Position numbers and translations under genes: made by a program. From Flavobacteriaceae bacterium (lineage in GTDB: Bacteria > Bacteroidota > Bacteroidia > Flavobacteriales > Flavobacteriaceae), in the NCBI GenBank assembly GCA_947453885.1, contig CANGIF010000002.1, positions 78,230 to 142,229 of the forward strand: a DNA stretch of 64,000 nucleotides, given 5' to 3'. Below the pieces are notes generated by a model. That model was not told the origin of the DNA. It did no database searches and saw only the letters and a program-made list of their open reading frames with translations. Shown here one piece after another: positions 21,018-30,768 of this stretch (its first letter is position 1; every line of letters begins with the position of its first letter).

Positions 21018-23072
21018 CTATTTTTTTATTCCTTCTAATTCAAATAAAAAAATAAACTCTTTAGCCAGTTCCTTTAAATCTTCGTATCTTCCTGAAGCGC
21101 CACCGTGACCTGCATCCATATTTATATCGAAATAAAGCTTTTTCGTATCTGTTTTAGTAGCTCTCAATTTAGCTACCCATTTTGCAGGTTCCCAATATTG
21201 AACTTGAGAATCATGTAAACCTGTTGAGATATACATATTGGGATAGTTTTGAGCCGTCACGTTATCATAAGGTGAATAAGACAACATGTATTCAAAATAT
21301 TCTTTTTTATTAGGATTTCCCCATTCATCATATTCTCCAGTTGTTAAAGGTATGCTGTCGTCTAACATTGTTGTTACCACATCTACAAAAGGGACTTGAG
21401 CAATAATACCGTTATATAATTCTGGATTTGTATTAGCTATAACTCCCATTAATAATCCACCAGCTGATCCACCTTCAGCATATAAATGCTTATTTGAAGT
21501 ATATTTTTCATCTATCAAAAATTGGGAACAAGCAACAAAATCAGTAAATGTGTTTTTCTTTGTTAATAATTTACCCCCTTCGTACCAATTCCTTCCTAAA
21601 TCCTCTCCCCCTCTTACATGCGCAATTGCAAAAATAAAGCCTCTATCTAATAAGCTCAATCTTGTTGATGAAAAACTAGCATCCATTGAATATCCATAAG
21701 AACCATAAGCATATAAAAGTAATGGATTAGTACCTTTTTTCTGAATTTTTTTATGGTAAACAAGTGAGATAGGTATTTTAGTTCCATCGATTGCAACAGC
21801 CCAAATACGCTCTTCAATATAATTACTTTTTATAAATGTACCTCCTACTACTTCTTGTTCTTTTTTGATTTCTTTTTCATGTGTTTTCATGTTAAAATCA
21901 ATAATTGAAGAAGGAGTCGCTAACGATTGGTAGGAATATCTTAAAATAGTTGTGTCAAAATCAACATTTGTACCGGTAAAAGCCGTATATGTTTCGCTTT
22001 CAAACGGTAAATAATAATCAATTTCCGAATCCCATGATCGAATTCTTATTTTGTTTAAACCATTGCTTCGTTCTTCAAGCACTAAGAAGTCTTTAAAGAT
22101 TTCAACGTCTTCTAACAATACATCATTTCTATGGGGTATTACTTCTTTCCAAAACTTTTTATTTGTTTTATTTTCAGGCGTTTTTAACAATTTGAAATTA
22201 TCAGCTCCATCACAATTTGATTTAATATAAAAATAATCGTTATAATGTGAAATTGCATATTCAACACCTCTTTTTCTTTTTTGGAAAACTCGAAAATTAC
22301 CATCTGGATTGTCAGCTTCTAGGATTTGGTATTCTGAAGATAAAGTACTTGCAGCTTCAATAGCTAGATATTTTCTTGATTTTGATTTTGCAATCTCAAC
22401 ACTAAAAGTTTCGTCTTTTTCAAAATAAACTAATTCTGGATTTAAGTTTGAACCAATTTTATATTTAAAAATTTTATCTGATCGAAGCGTACCTAAATCT
22501 TGACTTGAAAAAAATAATGTTTCATTATCATTTGCCCAAACTGCATTTCCAGTTGTATTTTCAATAACATCTTCTGATACCAAATGTGTTTCTAAATTTT
22601 TAATCTTAAGTGTATAAATTCTTCTACCAATTATATCAAAACTAAACAAAGCCAATTTATTGTTAGGACTAACACTTATACTTCCCAATTGGAAAAAAGC
22701 TTGTCCATTTGCCATTTCATTACAATCAAAAAGCAGTTCCTCTGGAGCGTCTATAAATTCTTTCCTTCTAGTATAAAGTGGGTAGTTTTTTCCTTTTTCC
22801 ATTCTAGTAAAATAGTAATAGCCATTATAAAAATAAGGAACAGAAGTATCATCTTCTTTAATTCTTGACTTCATCTCTTCATACAAATTGTTTTGAAATT
22901 CTTTTGTATGAGCCGTTTGTTCTTGGTAATAGGCGTTTTCTTGGTTTAAGTAGTTTAGTACTTCTGGGTTTTCTCTGTTATTCAACCAATAGTAATTATC
23001 TATTCGAATTTGGTTGTGTTTGCGAAGTTTTTTAGGGATTATTTTGGCAATCGGAGCGTTTGTATTTGGCAT
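21018..23072 (-). CDS. ptrB: Oligopeptidase B-type S9 prolyl oligopeptidase
   Basis: 684 residues, the usual length for oligopeptidase B, with an N-terminal seven-bladed propeller and a C-terminal alpha/beta hydrolase domain. The catalytic triad can be placed: S536 in GGSAGG, D621 in GLHDSQV and H656 in [10 protein letters not shown]. No signal peptide, so it should act in the cytoplasm, cutting short peptides after basic residues if it keeps the family specificity. It is divergent from ybaB, and the intergenic region holds the ybaB promoter. Confidence 0.9.
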   Translation of the reverse strand: MPNTNAPIAKIIPKKLRKHNQIRIDNYYWLNNRENPEVLNYLNQENAYYQEQTAHTKEFQNNLYEEMKSRIKEDDTSVPYFYNGYYYFTRMEKGKNYPLYTRRKEFIDAPEELLFDCNEMANGQAFFQLGSISVSPNNKLALFSFDIIGRRIYTLKIKNLETHLVSEDVIENTTGNAVWANDNETLFFSSQDLGTLRSDKIFKYKIGSNLNPELVYFEKDETFSVEIAKSKSRKYLAIEAASTLSSEYQILEADNPDGNFRVFQKRKRGVEYAISHYNDYFYIKSNCDGADNFKLLKTPENKTNKKFWKEVIPHRNDVLLEDVEIFKDFLVLEERSNGLNKIRIRSWDSEIDYYLPFESETYTAFTGTNVDFDTTILRYSYQSLATPSSIIDFNMKTHEKEIKKEQEVVGGTFIKSNYIEERIWAVAIDGTKIPISLVYHKKIQKKGTNPLLLYAYGSYGYSMDASFSSTRLSLLDRGFIFAIAHVRGGEDLGRNWYEGGKLLTKKNTFTDFVACSQFLIDEKYTSNKHLYAEGGSAGGLLMGVIANTNPELYNGIIAQVPFVDVVTTMLDDSIPLTTGEYDEWGNPNKKEYFEYMLSYSPYDNVTAQNYPNMYISTGLHDSQVQYWEPAKWVAKLRATKTDTKKLYFDINMDAGHGGASGRYEDLKELAKEFIFLFELEGIKK

Positions 23073-23157
23073 GTTTTTGAATTCTTTTGATACTATTAAA
23101 AATGTAAATTTAAAAGAAACTGGTTTTGTTTTAAGAGTTTTTAGTTTTTATTAACTT

Positions 23158-23188
23158 TTGAAAGTTAAAGTTCAAAACCCTAAATTTG
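23158..23188 (+). promoter_or_regulatory. Promoter for ybaB (TTG-N20-TAAATTTG)
   Basis: TTG at 23158-23160, 20 bases, TAAATTTG at 23181-23188: a complete Bacteroidota vegetative promoter, 27 bases before the ybaB ATG. It shows that the ORF-track start at 23186 lies inside the promoter and cannot be the real one. Confidence 0.7.
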
Positions 23189-23215
23189 CATTCAAATAAT
23201 TTAAAACTATACATT

Positions 23216-23536
23216 ATGGACTTAATGGGAATGATGGGAAAAATGAAAGAAACCCAACAAAGAATGGAAGCTACTAAAAAAAGACTCGACACTGTTTTAG
23301 TTGATGAGCAAAGTAGCGACGGTTTGTTAAAAATAACGGTTACTGCCAATCAAAATATTAAAAGTTTCTCGATTGACAATACGCTTTTGGAAGACAAAGA
23401 GCAACTAGAAGATTATTTAATTTTAGTTACCAATAAAGCACTTGAAAAAGCAAAATCAATTAATCAGGCCGAACTTGATGCTGTTGCTAAAATGGACTTA
23501 CCTATGATTCCTGGTATGGAAGATTTGTTTAAATAA
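23216..23536 (+). CDS. ybaB: YbaB/EbfC family nucleoid-associated protein
   Basis: About 106 residues, the family's normal size. The Met-rich N-terminal helix ([17 protein letters not shown]), a central beta part with [14 protein letters not shown] and the C-terminal helix ending [11 protein letters not shown] match YbaB/EbfC, dimeric tweezers-like DNA-binding proteins. The ATG at 23216 is preferred over the upstream TTG because the promoter -7 element covers that TTG. Unlike many genomes, no dnaX or recR neighbour is seen here. Confidence 0.88.
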   Translation: MDLMGMMGKMKETQQRMEATKKRLDTVLVDEQSSDGLLKITVTANQNIKSFSIDNTLLEDKEQLEDYLILVTNKALEKAKSINQAELDAVAKMDLPMIPGMEDLFK

Positions 23537-23590
23537 AATGGAAATATCACAAATAAAAGATAAATTTTAGTTCGTAAATTTAAAAAAAAC

Positions 23591-23598
23591 TAAATTTG
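23591..23598 (+). promoter_or_regulatory. -7 element for the small lipoprotein gene
   Basis: TAAATTTG at 23591-23598, a perfect TAnnTTTG, 44 bases before the ATG. A good TTG at -33 is not visible. Confidence 0.4.
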
Positions 23599-23642
23599 GT
23601 CAAACTTTATTTTCAGGAATTAAAAACCATAAAAATATTAAT

Positions 23643-24161
23643 ATGAAAAAAATTGTTATCCCCTTTATTACGTTTCTTTTATTTGTAGGATTCGTAAGCT
23701 GTACAGGTCCTCAAGGTCCACAAGGTACCAATGGACAAGACGGATTGTTGAGTCAAGTATATGAAATTTCAAATGTAAATTTTGTTGCGTCAGGCTTTTC
23801 TGTTTTGTACAATTTTAGCACTCCAATTTATGCTTCTGACCACGTTTTGATATATCGTTTGGCGGGAACAACAACTCTAGGTGCCGATATTTGGAAACCT
23901 TTACCTGAAACTTATTTTTTTCCAGATGGAACATTGGATTTTAGTTATAATTTTAATTTTTCTAAAAACGATTTCCAAATTTATTTAGATGGAAATAACT
24001 TACAGACAGTAACTGATGCATATCGATTAGGACAAGTTTTTAGAATTGTAGTTGTTCCAGGAGTATTTGTTAACAAAATGAATAGCACTACTCCAACTAG
24101 TTATAATGAGCTCATTAAAAAATATAACATTGACGAATCCAAAATAATTCAATTGAAATAA
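23643..24161 (+). CDS. Small lipoprotein with a collagen-like Gly-X-Y stretch
   Basis: 172 residues. The signal peptide ends in a lipobox (FVSC, Cys20), directly followed by GPQGPQGTNGQDG, about four collagen-like Gly-X-Y triplets. The remaining roughly 140 residues form a beta-rich domain (YNFSTPIYASDHVLIYRL) without a family I can name. Such short collagen-like spacers after the lipid anchor are common in Bacteroidota lipoproteins and may lift the domain from the membrane. Function is unknown. It shares a terminator with the convergent terC gene. Confidence 0.75.
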   Translation: MKKIVIPFITFLLFVGFVSCTGPQGPQGTNGQDGLLSQVYEISNVNFVASGFSVLYNFSTPIYASDHVLIYRLAGTTTLGADIWKPLPETYFFPDGTLDFSYNFNFSKNDFQIYLDGNNLQTVTDAYRLGQVFRIVVVPGVFVNKMNSTTPTSYNELIKKYNIDESKIIQLK

Positions 24162-24167
24162 ATTTTT

Positions 24168-24208
24168 AAAAAATCCATCTATTAGTTTTTTCTGTAGATG
24201 GATTTTTT
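24168..24208. terminator. Bidirectional terminator between the lipoprotein gene and terC
   Basis: A perfect 13-bp stem AAAAAATCCATCT/AGATGGATTTTTT around a 15-base loop. It is U-tailed in both directions and reaches the terC stop codon. Confidence 0.9.
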
Positions 24209-25161
24209 TAAGCTTCTTTTTTATTATTATTATCCGAAATTGTTATAGAAACTAAAACTCCAATTAGTAAACTAACCGCAATAAATGCTAACGAAATCCA
24301 TTCAGGTATATTGAGGTAGTTTTTTAATATCATTTTCATTCCCACAAAACTTAAAATAGCAATTAAACTATATTCCAAAAAACTAAATTTTTCGAGCATA
24401 TTTGCCAAAAAGAAGTACATGGATCGAAGTCCTAAAATTGCAAAAATATTAGACGTAAAAACAATAAAAGGGTCGGAAGAAATTGCTAAAATTGCAGGGA
24501 CACTATCTAAAGCAAACAAAACATCCATGACTTCTATGATCAAAAGCGCTACAAATAAAGGAGTTGCTTTAGTTTTGTTTTCTAACCTCATAAAAAAATT
24601 ACCTTTTTGATGTTCTGATGAAATAGGAATTATTTTTCCAATAATTTTAAAAACAAAGGAATGTTTTGGATCAAAAACATCTTCTTCCTTTTTAAAAAGC
24701 ATTTTTATAGCTGTAAAAAGCAAAAAAGCACCAAACACATAGGATGTCCAACTGAATTTGTGAATCAAAACCACACCAAAATAAATCATTAGCCCTCTAA
24801 AAATTAAAGCGCCTAAAATGCCCCAAAACAAAATGCGGTGTTGGTATTTTTGAGGTATTTTAAATGCTGTAAAGATTATAGCCATCACAAAAATATTGTC
24901 GGCACTCAAAGAAAGCTCAATCAAATAGCCTGTTACATACTTCATAGAAGCAGCTAAAGGTTGTAGATGATTTGGATTTTCAAGCACACCTGCATTATAA
25001 AGTCCATAAATTACTACCGAAAATAAAAGCGAAACTGATACCCATATCAGTGTCCACAGTGTTGCTTCCTTAGTAGTTATAATATGTGGTGTTTTATTAA
25101 AAACACCTAAATCTAAACCAAGAATTACAAGTATTATACCTATAAATAAAATCCAAACCAT
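24208..25161 (-). CDS. TerC family integral membrane protein
   Basis: 317 residues with about nine hydrophobic helices. ELSLSADNIFVMAIIF and EVMDVLFALDSVPAIL are the two acidic intramembrane motifs of the TerC/Alx family, whose members are linked to metal (Mn2+) efflux and tellurite resistance. No other ter gene is near, so this is the stand-alone Alx-like type rather than a tellurite operon. A metal-handling role is family knowledge; nothing here proves the ion. Confidence 0.9.
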   Translation of the reverse strand: MVWILFIGIILVILGLDLGVFNKTPHIITTKEATLWTLIWVSVSLLFSVVIYGLYNAGVLENPNHLQPLAASMKYVTGYLIELSLSADNIFVMAIIFTAFKIPQKYQHRILFWGILGALIFRGLMIYFGVVLIHKFSWTSYVFGAFLLFTAIKMLFKKEEDVFDPKHSFVFKIIGKIIPISSEHQKGNFFMRLENKTKATPLFVALLIIEVMDVLFALDSVPAILAISSDPFIVFTSNIFAILGLRSMYFFLANMLEKFSFLEYSLIAILSFVGMKMILKNYLNIPEWISLAFIAVSLLIGVLVSITISDNNNKKEA

Positions 25162-25181
25162 AGTGTATATTTATTTGAATA

Positions 25182-25189
25182 CAAATATA
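25182..25189 (-). promoter_or_regulatory. -7 element for terC
   Basis: Minus strand TATATTTG, 20 bases before the ATG; no TTG at the right distance. Confidence 0.45.
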
Positions 25190-25298
25190 CTTTATTGTTT
25201 TGTTTAAATAAAATTGAATTTAAACCTTAAAAATAACTTTTTTTTCAATTTACCCCCTAAAAAAATAAGGTTACAATAATAGTATGCCATTTTTTTAT

Positions 25299-25306
25299 TA
25301 TTTTTG
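25299..25306 (+). promoter_or_regulatory. -7 element for glnN
   Basis: TATTTTTG fits TAnnTTTG, 39 bases before the ATG. No -33 TTG is seen, which would fit an activator-dependent promoter but does not prove it. Confidence 0.45.
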
Positions 25307-25345
25307 CAATGTTTTTAAAAGGGTTTAATCAATAAAATACAACTT

Positions 25346-27535
25346 ATGTCAACATTACGATTTCAAGCATTAAAAGAAACTGCAGGTAGAAAACCTGTAA
25401 AATTTGAAGAAGCTGACCGAAAATCAACCATTTTTGGATCAAATGTGTTTAATGAAAAAGCAATGAAGCAGTTTTTAACTCCAGATGCTTTTAAAGGTGT
25501 AAAAGATGCTATTCAACACGGTACAAAAATCGACAGAAAACTTGCCGATTATATTGCTATGGGAATGAAAGAATGGGCACTTTCTAAAGGAGTTACGCAT
25601 TATACGCACTGGTTTCAACCATTAACTGGTACTACTGCCGAAAAACACGATGCTTTTTTTGAAACTTCTTATGATGGTTCAGATCCTGTTGAGAAATTTG
25701 GTGGTGGACAGTTAGTTCAACAAGAGCCAGACGCATCTTCTTTTCCTAATGGAGGTATCAGAAATACCTTTGAAGCAAGAGGTTATACTGCTTGGGATCC
25801 AACATCGCCAGCTTTTATTTTTGGTTCAACTTTATGTATTCCTACCGTTTTTATTTCATATACAGGCGAAGCTTTAGATTACAAAACACCTTTATTAAGA
25901 GCCTTAAATGCTGTTGACGAAGCTGCAACTGATATTTGTAAATATTTTGACAAAAATGTAAAGAAAGTTACCGCAACTTTAGGTTGGGAACAAGAATATT
26001 TCTTGATTGACAAATCTTTGGCTGAATCTCGACCAGACATTATCATGACTGGAAGAACACTTTTGGGTCATACCTCTGCTAAAGGACAACAACTAGACGA
26101 TCATTATTTTGGTTCAATTCCAAGCAGAGTTTTGTCATATATGAGAGATTTAGAACAAGAATGTATGTATTTAGGCATTCCTGTAAAAACGCGTCATAAT
26201 GAGGTTGCTCCAAATCAATTTGAGTTAGCTCCAATTTTTGAAGAAACAAATTTAGCAGTTGACCATAACTCGTTGCTAATGGACGTGATGCAAAAAGTAG
26301 CAGAAAGACATGACTTTAGAGTGCTTTTTCACGAAAAACCTTTCAAAGGAGTTAACGGTTCTGGAAAACACAACAACTGGTCTATGGCGACTGATACTGG
26401 CGTAAATTTATTAAGCCCAGGAAAAACGCCAATGAGCAATTTACAATTCTTGTCATTTTTCATCAACACCATTAAAGCGGTTAACGATTATGAAGAGTTA
26501 TTAAGAGCTTCTATAGCTACTGCCAGCAACGATCATCGTTTGGGAGCTAACGAAGCGCCACCAGCTATTATTTCCGTATTCATTGGTCAACAATTGACAA
26601 AAGTGCTGGCAGAATTAGAAGGAGTAACTAAAGGAAAATTATCGCCTGAAGAAAAAACCGATTTGAAGCTAAATGTTGTGGGTAAAATTCCAGACGTACT
26701 TTTAGACAATACGGATAGAAACAGAACTTCGCCTTTTGCTTTCACCGGAAACAAATTTGAGTTCAGAGCAGTCGGTTCTACTGCCAATTGTGCTAACGCA
26801 ATGACTACTTTAAACTCAATCGTTGCAAAACAATTGATTGATTTCAAGAAAGAAGTGGACGAATTAATTGCTTCAAAAGGATTAAAGAAAGACGAAGCTA
26901 TTTTTAATGTCTTGAGAGAATACATCAAACAAACCAAAAACATCCTTTTTGAAGGCGACGGGTATAGCGATGCTTGGGAAAAAGAAGCTAAAAAGAGAGG
27001 GTTGAGCAATCACAAGACTACGCCGTCTGCTTTGAAAGCAAAAGTTTCTGAAAAAGCTTTAGACTTATTCAAAGAATTGAATGTAATGAACCACATTGAG
27101 GTTGAGGCGCGTTATGAAATTGAATTGGAAGAATACACTAAGAAAATTCAAATAGAAGGAAGAGTTCTTGGCGATATTGCTAGAAATCACGTCATCCCAA
27201 CAGCTATTAAATATCAAAACACTTTGATTGAAAACGTAAAAGGTTTGAAAGAAATATTTGGCAATGATTTTACAAAAATCGGAAAAGAGCAAATTGTGTT
27301 GATTAAAGAAATTTCTGAACACATTGAAGGAATCAACACTAAGGTTGAAAAAATGATTGATGCTCGCAAAAAAGCAAACGCATTAACCGATGCACAAAAA
27401 ATGGCAGAAGCTTATTGCGACCAAGTGAAACCTTATTTTGAAGACATTCGTGAACATTGCGACAAATTGGAATTGTTAGTTGACAACGAAACTTGGACAT
27501 TGACCAAATACAGAGAAATGTTGTTTACAAAATAA
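25346..27535 (+). CDS. glnN: Type III glutamine synthetase
   Basis: 729 residues, the size of the GSIII (GlnN) class that is typical of Bacteroidota, against about 470 for GSI. It makes glutamine from glutamate, ammonia and ATP. Visible signatures are FEARGYTAWDPTSPAF, HNEVAPNQFELAPIFEETN and NGSGKHNNWSMAT, which build the active site, plus a long helical C-terminal region specific to GSIII. The gene uses more G and C at third positions than its neighbours, as expected for high expression. It is monocistronic with a clear terminator. Confidence 0.96.
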   Translation: MSTLRFQALKETAGRKPVKFEEADRKSTIFGSNVFNEKAMKQFLTPDAFKGVKDAIQHGTKIDRKLADYIAMGMKEWALSKGVTHYTHWFQPLTGTTAEKHDAFFETSYDGSDPVEKFGGGQLVQQEPDASSFPNGGIRNTFEARGYTAWDPTSPAFIFGSTLCIPTVFISYTGEALDYKTPLLRALNAVDEAATDICKYFDKNVKKVTATLGWEQEYFLIDKSLAESRPDIIMTGRTLLGHTSAKGQQLDDHYFGSIPSRVLSYMRDLEQECMYLGIPVKTRHNEVAPNQFELAPIFEETNLAVDHNSLLMDVMQKVAERHDFRVLFHEKPFKGVNGSGKHNNWSMATDTGVNLLSPGKTPMSNLQFLSFFINTIKAVNDYEELLRASIATASNDHRLGANEAPPAIISVFIGQQLTKVLAELEGVTKGKLSPEEKTDLKLNVVGKIPDVLLDNTDRNRTSPFAFTGNKFEFRAVGSTANCANAMTTLNSIVAKQLIDFKKEVDELIASKGLKKDEAIFNVLREYIKQTKNILFEGDGYSDAWEKEAKKRGLSNHKTTPSALKAKVSEKALDLFKELNVMNHIEVEARYEIELEEYTKKIQIEGRVLGDIARNHVIPTAIKYQNTLIENVKGLKEIFGNDFTKIGKEQIVLIKEISEHIEGINTKVEKMIDARKKANALTDAQKMAEAYCDQVKPYFEDIREHCDKLELLVDNETWTLTKYREMLFTK

Positions 27536-27603
27536 ACTTTAGCTTGTAAAATAAATAGTGTATAGAACATAGAAAATAGATGTTTCAATCTATACTAAAG
27601 ACC

Positions 27604-27632
27604 AAACCTGCTTGATGAAAGCAGGTTTTTTT
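27604..27632 (+). terminator. Intrinsic terminator of glnN
   Basis: A perfect 10-bp stem AAACCTGCTT/AAGCAGGTTT, 5-base loop, then a T run, about 70 bases after the glnN stop. Confidence 0.9.
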
Positions 27633-27762
27633 ATGTTTATTACTTTCTGTTTATGATAGAAGAAGTTTTAATTTGATTAAAAAAAAGGGTACTTTATAGT
27701 GGGAGTAGTAATTACTAAATTTATTTTTGAGAAACCAATAAATAACATCAAAACACAAATAA

Positions 27763-27906
27763 TTTAATTACATCCTGCCCACCGAATTTAGAAATGTTAC
27801 AAAAGAAAAACTGAAAACAACTCAAGAACTACGCATTGCCGAGCTTGAAGAAGAAAACAAAATACTGAAAGCTCAGCTTGATATTGTATTGAAGTTGTGT
27901 GGATAA
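27763..27906 (+). pseudogene. Remnant of a coiled-coil ORF in the 479-base gap after glnN
   Basis: This gap (27536-28014) holds the glnN terminator and one 48-codon open stretch that ends in a normal stop but has no ATG in frame; an in-frame TAA closes it upstream. It translates as a charged heptad-like helix, ELRIAELEEENKILKAQLD, with better codon-like composition than the surrounding DNA. It looks like the C-terminal scrap of a longer gene, possibly a leucine-zipper part of an IS3-type transposase OrfA, but I cannot name the parent. Nothing else is recognisable in the gap. Confidence 0.4.
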
Positions 27907-28014
27907 AATGATGTTGATATTTATAAATTTATTAAAATAAATCACATTTTCAAAACAGCAGAATATTTTATTGGTTTAAAAGAAATTAAAACATATTTTC
28001 CTTAACTTCGTTCC

Positions 28015-28914
28015 ATGAATACAAAATATATTATAAGTCTTGCTTTGGTTTGCATGTCGATTCAATTGACAAAGGCGCAAGAACAGTTTTCGGTTTATTT
28101 TGAAAGCAATAAGTTCGAATTAAAACCTGTTGAAATAAAAAGATTAGATAATTGGTTACAAGAAAACAAAAACTCAAAAATAGTTGGGGTTTACGGTTAT
28201 TGCGACGAAGACGGATCTGTTGTATTTAATGATTCTCTCGCAAAAAAAAGAATTGATTTTGTGCATCAGCACATTTTTTCTAAAATAGCAATGCGTTCTG
28301 ATTATAAAACTCGAAACTTTGGTAAACTGCATCAGGTTTCAAAAATAAAATCAGAGAACAGAAATGTAACGCTTTACTACATTACTTCTAAAGATTTAAC
28401 CCAAGAAGACGTCATTCTTGGAATTAAAAAACCCACCGAAATTCCTGTAAAAATTTCACATACTGTTGTTAACTATCCGCCTGGAATTGCCATAGAAAGT
28501 CCCGACGGGAGCGTATCTAAATTTCAATTAGACACAGTTTTTATGAAAAAAATTGCTGCAGCTCGCGTGGGTGAGAAATTAAAAATTGAGCATTTAAACT
28601 TTGTTATTAATACTTTTGCTGTTGAACTCGAATCAAGAGTTAAATTGTACGAATTACTGATGGTTTTAACTAAAAATCCTGATTTAAAAATAGAAATTCA
28701 AGGCCATTTATGTTGCATGCCCACAGACAGATTGGACCTTTCGACCCAAAGAGCTAAAGCGGTTTACAGGTTTTTAATTAATAACAATATTGAAAAAGAA
28801 CGGTTGTCCTATAAAGGTTTTGGAAGTACAATGCCCATTTTTCCACTGCCGGAAAAAGATGAAAAAGAACGTGCTGCAAACCGACGTGTTGAAATTGAAA
28901 TAATAAGCAATTAA
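28015..28914 (+). CDS. Exported protein with two OmpA-like domains
   Basis: 299 residues with a signal peptide (cleaved near TKAQ). Residues of about 23-95 (FSVYFESNKFELKP, DSLAKKRIDFV) look like one OmpA C-terminal-type peptidoglycan-binding domain and residues of about 190-299 (GHLCCMP, LSTQRAKAVYRFL, GFGSTMP, NRRVEIEI) a second. There is no barrel or lipobox, so it is probably a soluble periplasmic protein that could bridge peptidoglycan. The Cys-Cys pair in the second domain is unusual. It is 6 bases upstream of yaaA. Confidence 0.8.
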   Translation: MNTKYIISLALVCMSIQLTKAQEQFSVYFESNKFELKPVEIKRLDNWLQENKNSKIVGVYGYCDEDGSVVFNDSLAKKRIDFVHQHIFSKIAMRSDYKTRNFGKLHQVSKIKSENRNVTLYYITSKDLTQEDVILGIKKPTEIPVKISHTVVNYPPGIAIESPDGSVSKFQLDTVFMKKIAAARVGEKLKIEHLNFVINTFAVELESRVKLYELLMVLTKNPDLKIEIQGHLCCMPTDRLDLSTQRAKAVYRFLINNNIEKERLSYKGFGSTMPIFPLPEKDEKERAANRRVEIEIISN

Positions 28915-28920
28915 GTAAAA

Positions 28921-29679
28921 ATGAAAATTGTAATTTCGCCTGCAAAATCTTTAAATTTTGAGAAAGAACTTCCGACTCAAAAGTATTCAGAAAGTGCTTT
29001 TTTGAAAGAAAGTAAAAAAATTCATTCGGTTTTAAAAAAGAAAAAGCCCATTGAATTAATGGAATTAATGTCGATTTCTAATAATTTAGCCCAACTGAAT
29101 TGGCAACGAAATCAAGAATGGCAGTTGCCATTTACGCAAGAAAATGCTCGTCCTGCCCTTTATGCTTTTGATGGCGATGTTTATACGGGTTTGGATGCTT
29201 ATTCAATTACTGCTGATAAATTTGACCAAATTCAAGATAGGCTTAGAATTCTTTCAGGGCTATATGGCTACCTACAACCATTTGATTTAATTCAACCCTA
29301 TCGGCTAGAAATGGGAACAAATATAAGCATTGGTCAACACAAAAATCTTTATAGCTTTTGGAAATCAAAGCTCACCTCATCTTTAAACAAAGAATTAAAA
29401 AAGGAAGATTTTCTTGTAAATCTAGCAAGTCAAGAATATTTCTCGGTGTTAGATTTAAAAAAAATAATCGTTCCAATTATTACTCCAGAATTCAAAGATT
29501 ATAAAGATGGAAAACCGAAAACGATTAGTTTTTTTGCTAAAAAAGCCCGTGGATTAATGGTTCGATTTATAATTGACAATAATGTTCAAACCATCGACGA
29601 TTTAAAAAAATTCAATGCGGAAGGCTATTGTTTTGACTACAATTTATCAACTACTTCACATTTAGTTTTTACAAGGTAA
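28921..29679 (+). CDS. yaaA: Peroxide stress protein YaaA (UPF0246)
   Basis: 252 residues, the family size. MKIVISPAKSLNFE at the N-terminus, PALYAFDGDVYTGLDA, LRILSGLYGYLQPFDLIQPYRLEMGT and KTISFFAKKARGLMVRF are hallmark YaaA blocks. In E. coli YaaA lowers free iron and protects DNA from peroxide damage, with reported DNA-binding ability. It starts 6 bases after the two-OmpA-domain gene and converges with the DUF4252 operon with only 4 bases between stops. Confidence 0.93.
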   Translation: MKIVISPAKSLNFEKELPTQKYSESAFLKESKKIHSVLKKKKPIELMELMSISNNLAQLNWQRNQEWQLPFTQENARPALYAFDGDVYTGLDAYSITADKFDQIQDRLRILSGLYGYLQPFDLIQPYRLEMGTNISIGQHKNLYSFWKSKLTSSLNKELKKEDFLVNLASQEYFSVLDLKKIIVPIITPEFKDYKDGKPKTISFFAKKARGLMVRFIIDNNVQTIDDLKKFNAEGYCFDYNLSTTSHLVFTR

Positions 29680-29683
29680 TTAT

Positions 29684-30217
29684 TTATTTTTTGAACTGAT
29701 TTAAAAAAGGTTGAAATTGTTCCATGCTTGTATTGGAGTTCTTTATGGCATCCATAAAATTCATTACAGCTGCAGGATTCATGTCTTTTCCTAAAATTCT
29801 AATTACAGCAAAACCTGCGTCAATTTTAGTTCCAAAAACTACAAATTCAGAAATATGGGCATCATCACCAACAAAGCTAACACACATGGCATCTTTTCCA
29901 GAGCCAATTTTCATTAGTTGTTGGTATTTTTCGTCTTTTAAAATTGTAGCCACTTTTTCTTTTTCATGTTCAAACTCCTTTTGATTTTGAGTGTTGATTT
30001 TAAATGCTAAAATATTTACTTTTTCAAATGAGTTGAATGCTTTAACTTGTTCAACTGTAAGCTTTGATTTGTCAATGTTTAAAAAATTTGGAGTTACATC
30101 CAGTTGAATAAAATTTTTGTTTTCCGAATTATCAACAATGTATTTTTCCAAACTTGGTTTTGAATTACAACTTACAATTGCAAATAAAACAGCTAGTACA
30201 ATAAGTTTTGCTTTCAT
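29684..30217 (-). CDS. DUF4252 lipoprotein
   Basis: 177 residues with a lipoprotein signal (IVSCNSKPS, Cys18). The rest is a DUF4252-like domain, about 150 residues, paralogous to the next gene upstream. It is the last gene of the sigma / anti-sigma-like / DUF4252 / DUF4252 set, 5 bases after its paralogue. Function is unknown; in Bacteroidota these proteins commonly follow an ECF sigma factor, so they are likely regulon members or cell-envelope effectors. Confidence 0.75.
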   Translation of the reverse strand: MKAKLIVLAVLFAIVSCNSKPSLEKYIVDNSENKNFIQLDVTPNFLNIDKSKLTVEQVKAFNSFEKVNILAFKINTQNQKEFEHEKEKVATILKDEKYQQLMKIGSGKDAMCVSFVGDDAHISEFVVFGTKIDAGFAVIRILGKDMNPAAVMNFMDAIKNSNTSMEQFQPFLNQFKK

Positions 30218-30222
30218 GATAT

Positions 30223-30750
30223 CTATTTTTTAGATTTTGATGCTTTTTTTAGAATATCTCCGCCGGGTAAATTCATTTTATTGGTTAATGAAGAAATTTC
30301 GTTTAGTTCAAAATTTCCGGTTAATGACATAATTACGGTTTCATTATCTTTTCCGTTTCCTTCAATAAACATAAAAAGTTCTTTTATTGTGTCAGAAGCA
30401 CCCGATTTTACATAGATTTTTACATTTCTACCGCTATCGTTTACACGCATTAATTCTTCAAGAGTTGTGGATTTTAAGTATTTATCAGTGGTAGCTTTCA
30501 TATCAGAAGCTATTTTTGTATTTGAACTTACAAATACTTTTAAGTTATCTAGTTTTTTAATTAAACTGAAATATTGTTGAGCTTCTTTGTCTTTAGCTTC
30601 AATTTTAACTTTACTCATAAGATCAAACATTTTTTTATTTACAATGATAGACGTTACTTGATCTTGCCCATCAAATTTATCGAAAATTGATTGTGCAAAA
30701 AAGTTATTAGAGGCTAAAAATACTACTAAAAGGATGCCTATTTTTTTCAT
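30223..30750 (-). CDS. DUF4252 secreted protein
   Basis: 175 residues with a standard signal peptide (NNFFAQS) and no lipobox. The fold shows DUF4252 features: SIIVNKKMFDLMSK, a helical middle and SLTGNFELNEISSLTNKMNLPGG at the end. It is the soluble partner of the lipoprotein encoded next. Function is unknown. It follows the membrane anti-sigma-like gene by 18 bases. Confidence 0.78.
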   Translation of the reverse strand: MKKIGILLVVFLASNNFFAQSIFDKFDGQDQVTSIIVNKKMFDLMSKVKIEAKDKEAQQYFSLIKKLDNLKVFVSSNTKIASDMKATTDKYLKSTTLEELMRVNDSGRNVKIYVKSGASDTIKELFMFIEGNGKDNETVIMSLTGNFELNEISSLTNKMNLPGGDILKKASKSKK

Positions 30751-30768
30751 GATTTCTGTTTTTTGGGA

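Noticed and set aside
23131-23349. 72-residue minus-strand ORF over the ybaB promoter and start
   Set aside because: It covers a good promoter and the real ybaB reading frame; no domain is visible.
24208-25161. Tellurite resistance operon
   Set aside because: Only a TerC-family gene is present; no terZABDE genes are nearby, so a metal-handling Alx-like role is more likely.
26587-27322. Minus-strand ORFs of 140 and 85 residues inside glnN
   Set aside because: Shadows of the highly biased glnN codons, without promoter or recognisable domain.
28003-28010. TAACTTCG as promoter of the OmpA-domain gene
   Set aside because: It lies only 5 bases before the ATG, so transcription would begin inside the gene, and no -33 TTG is at a suitable distance.
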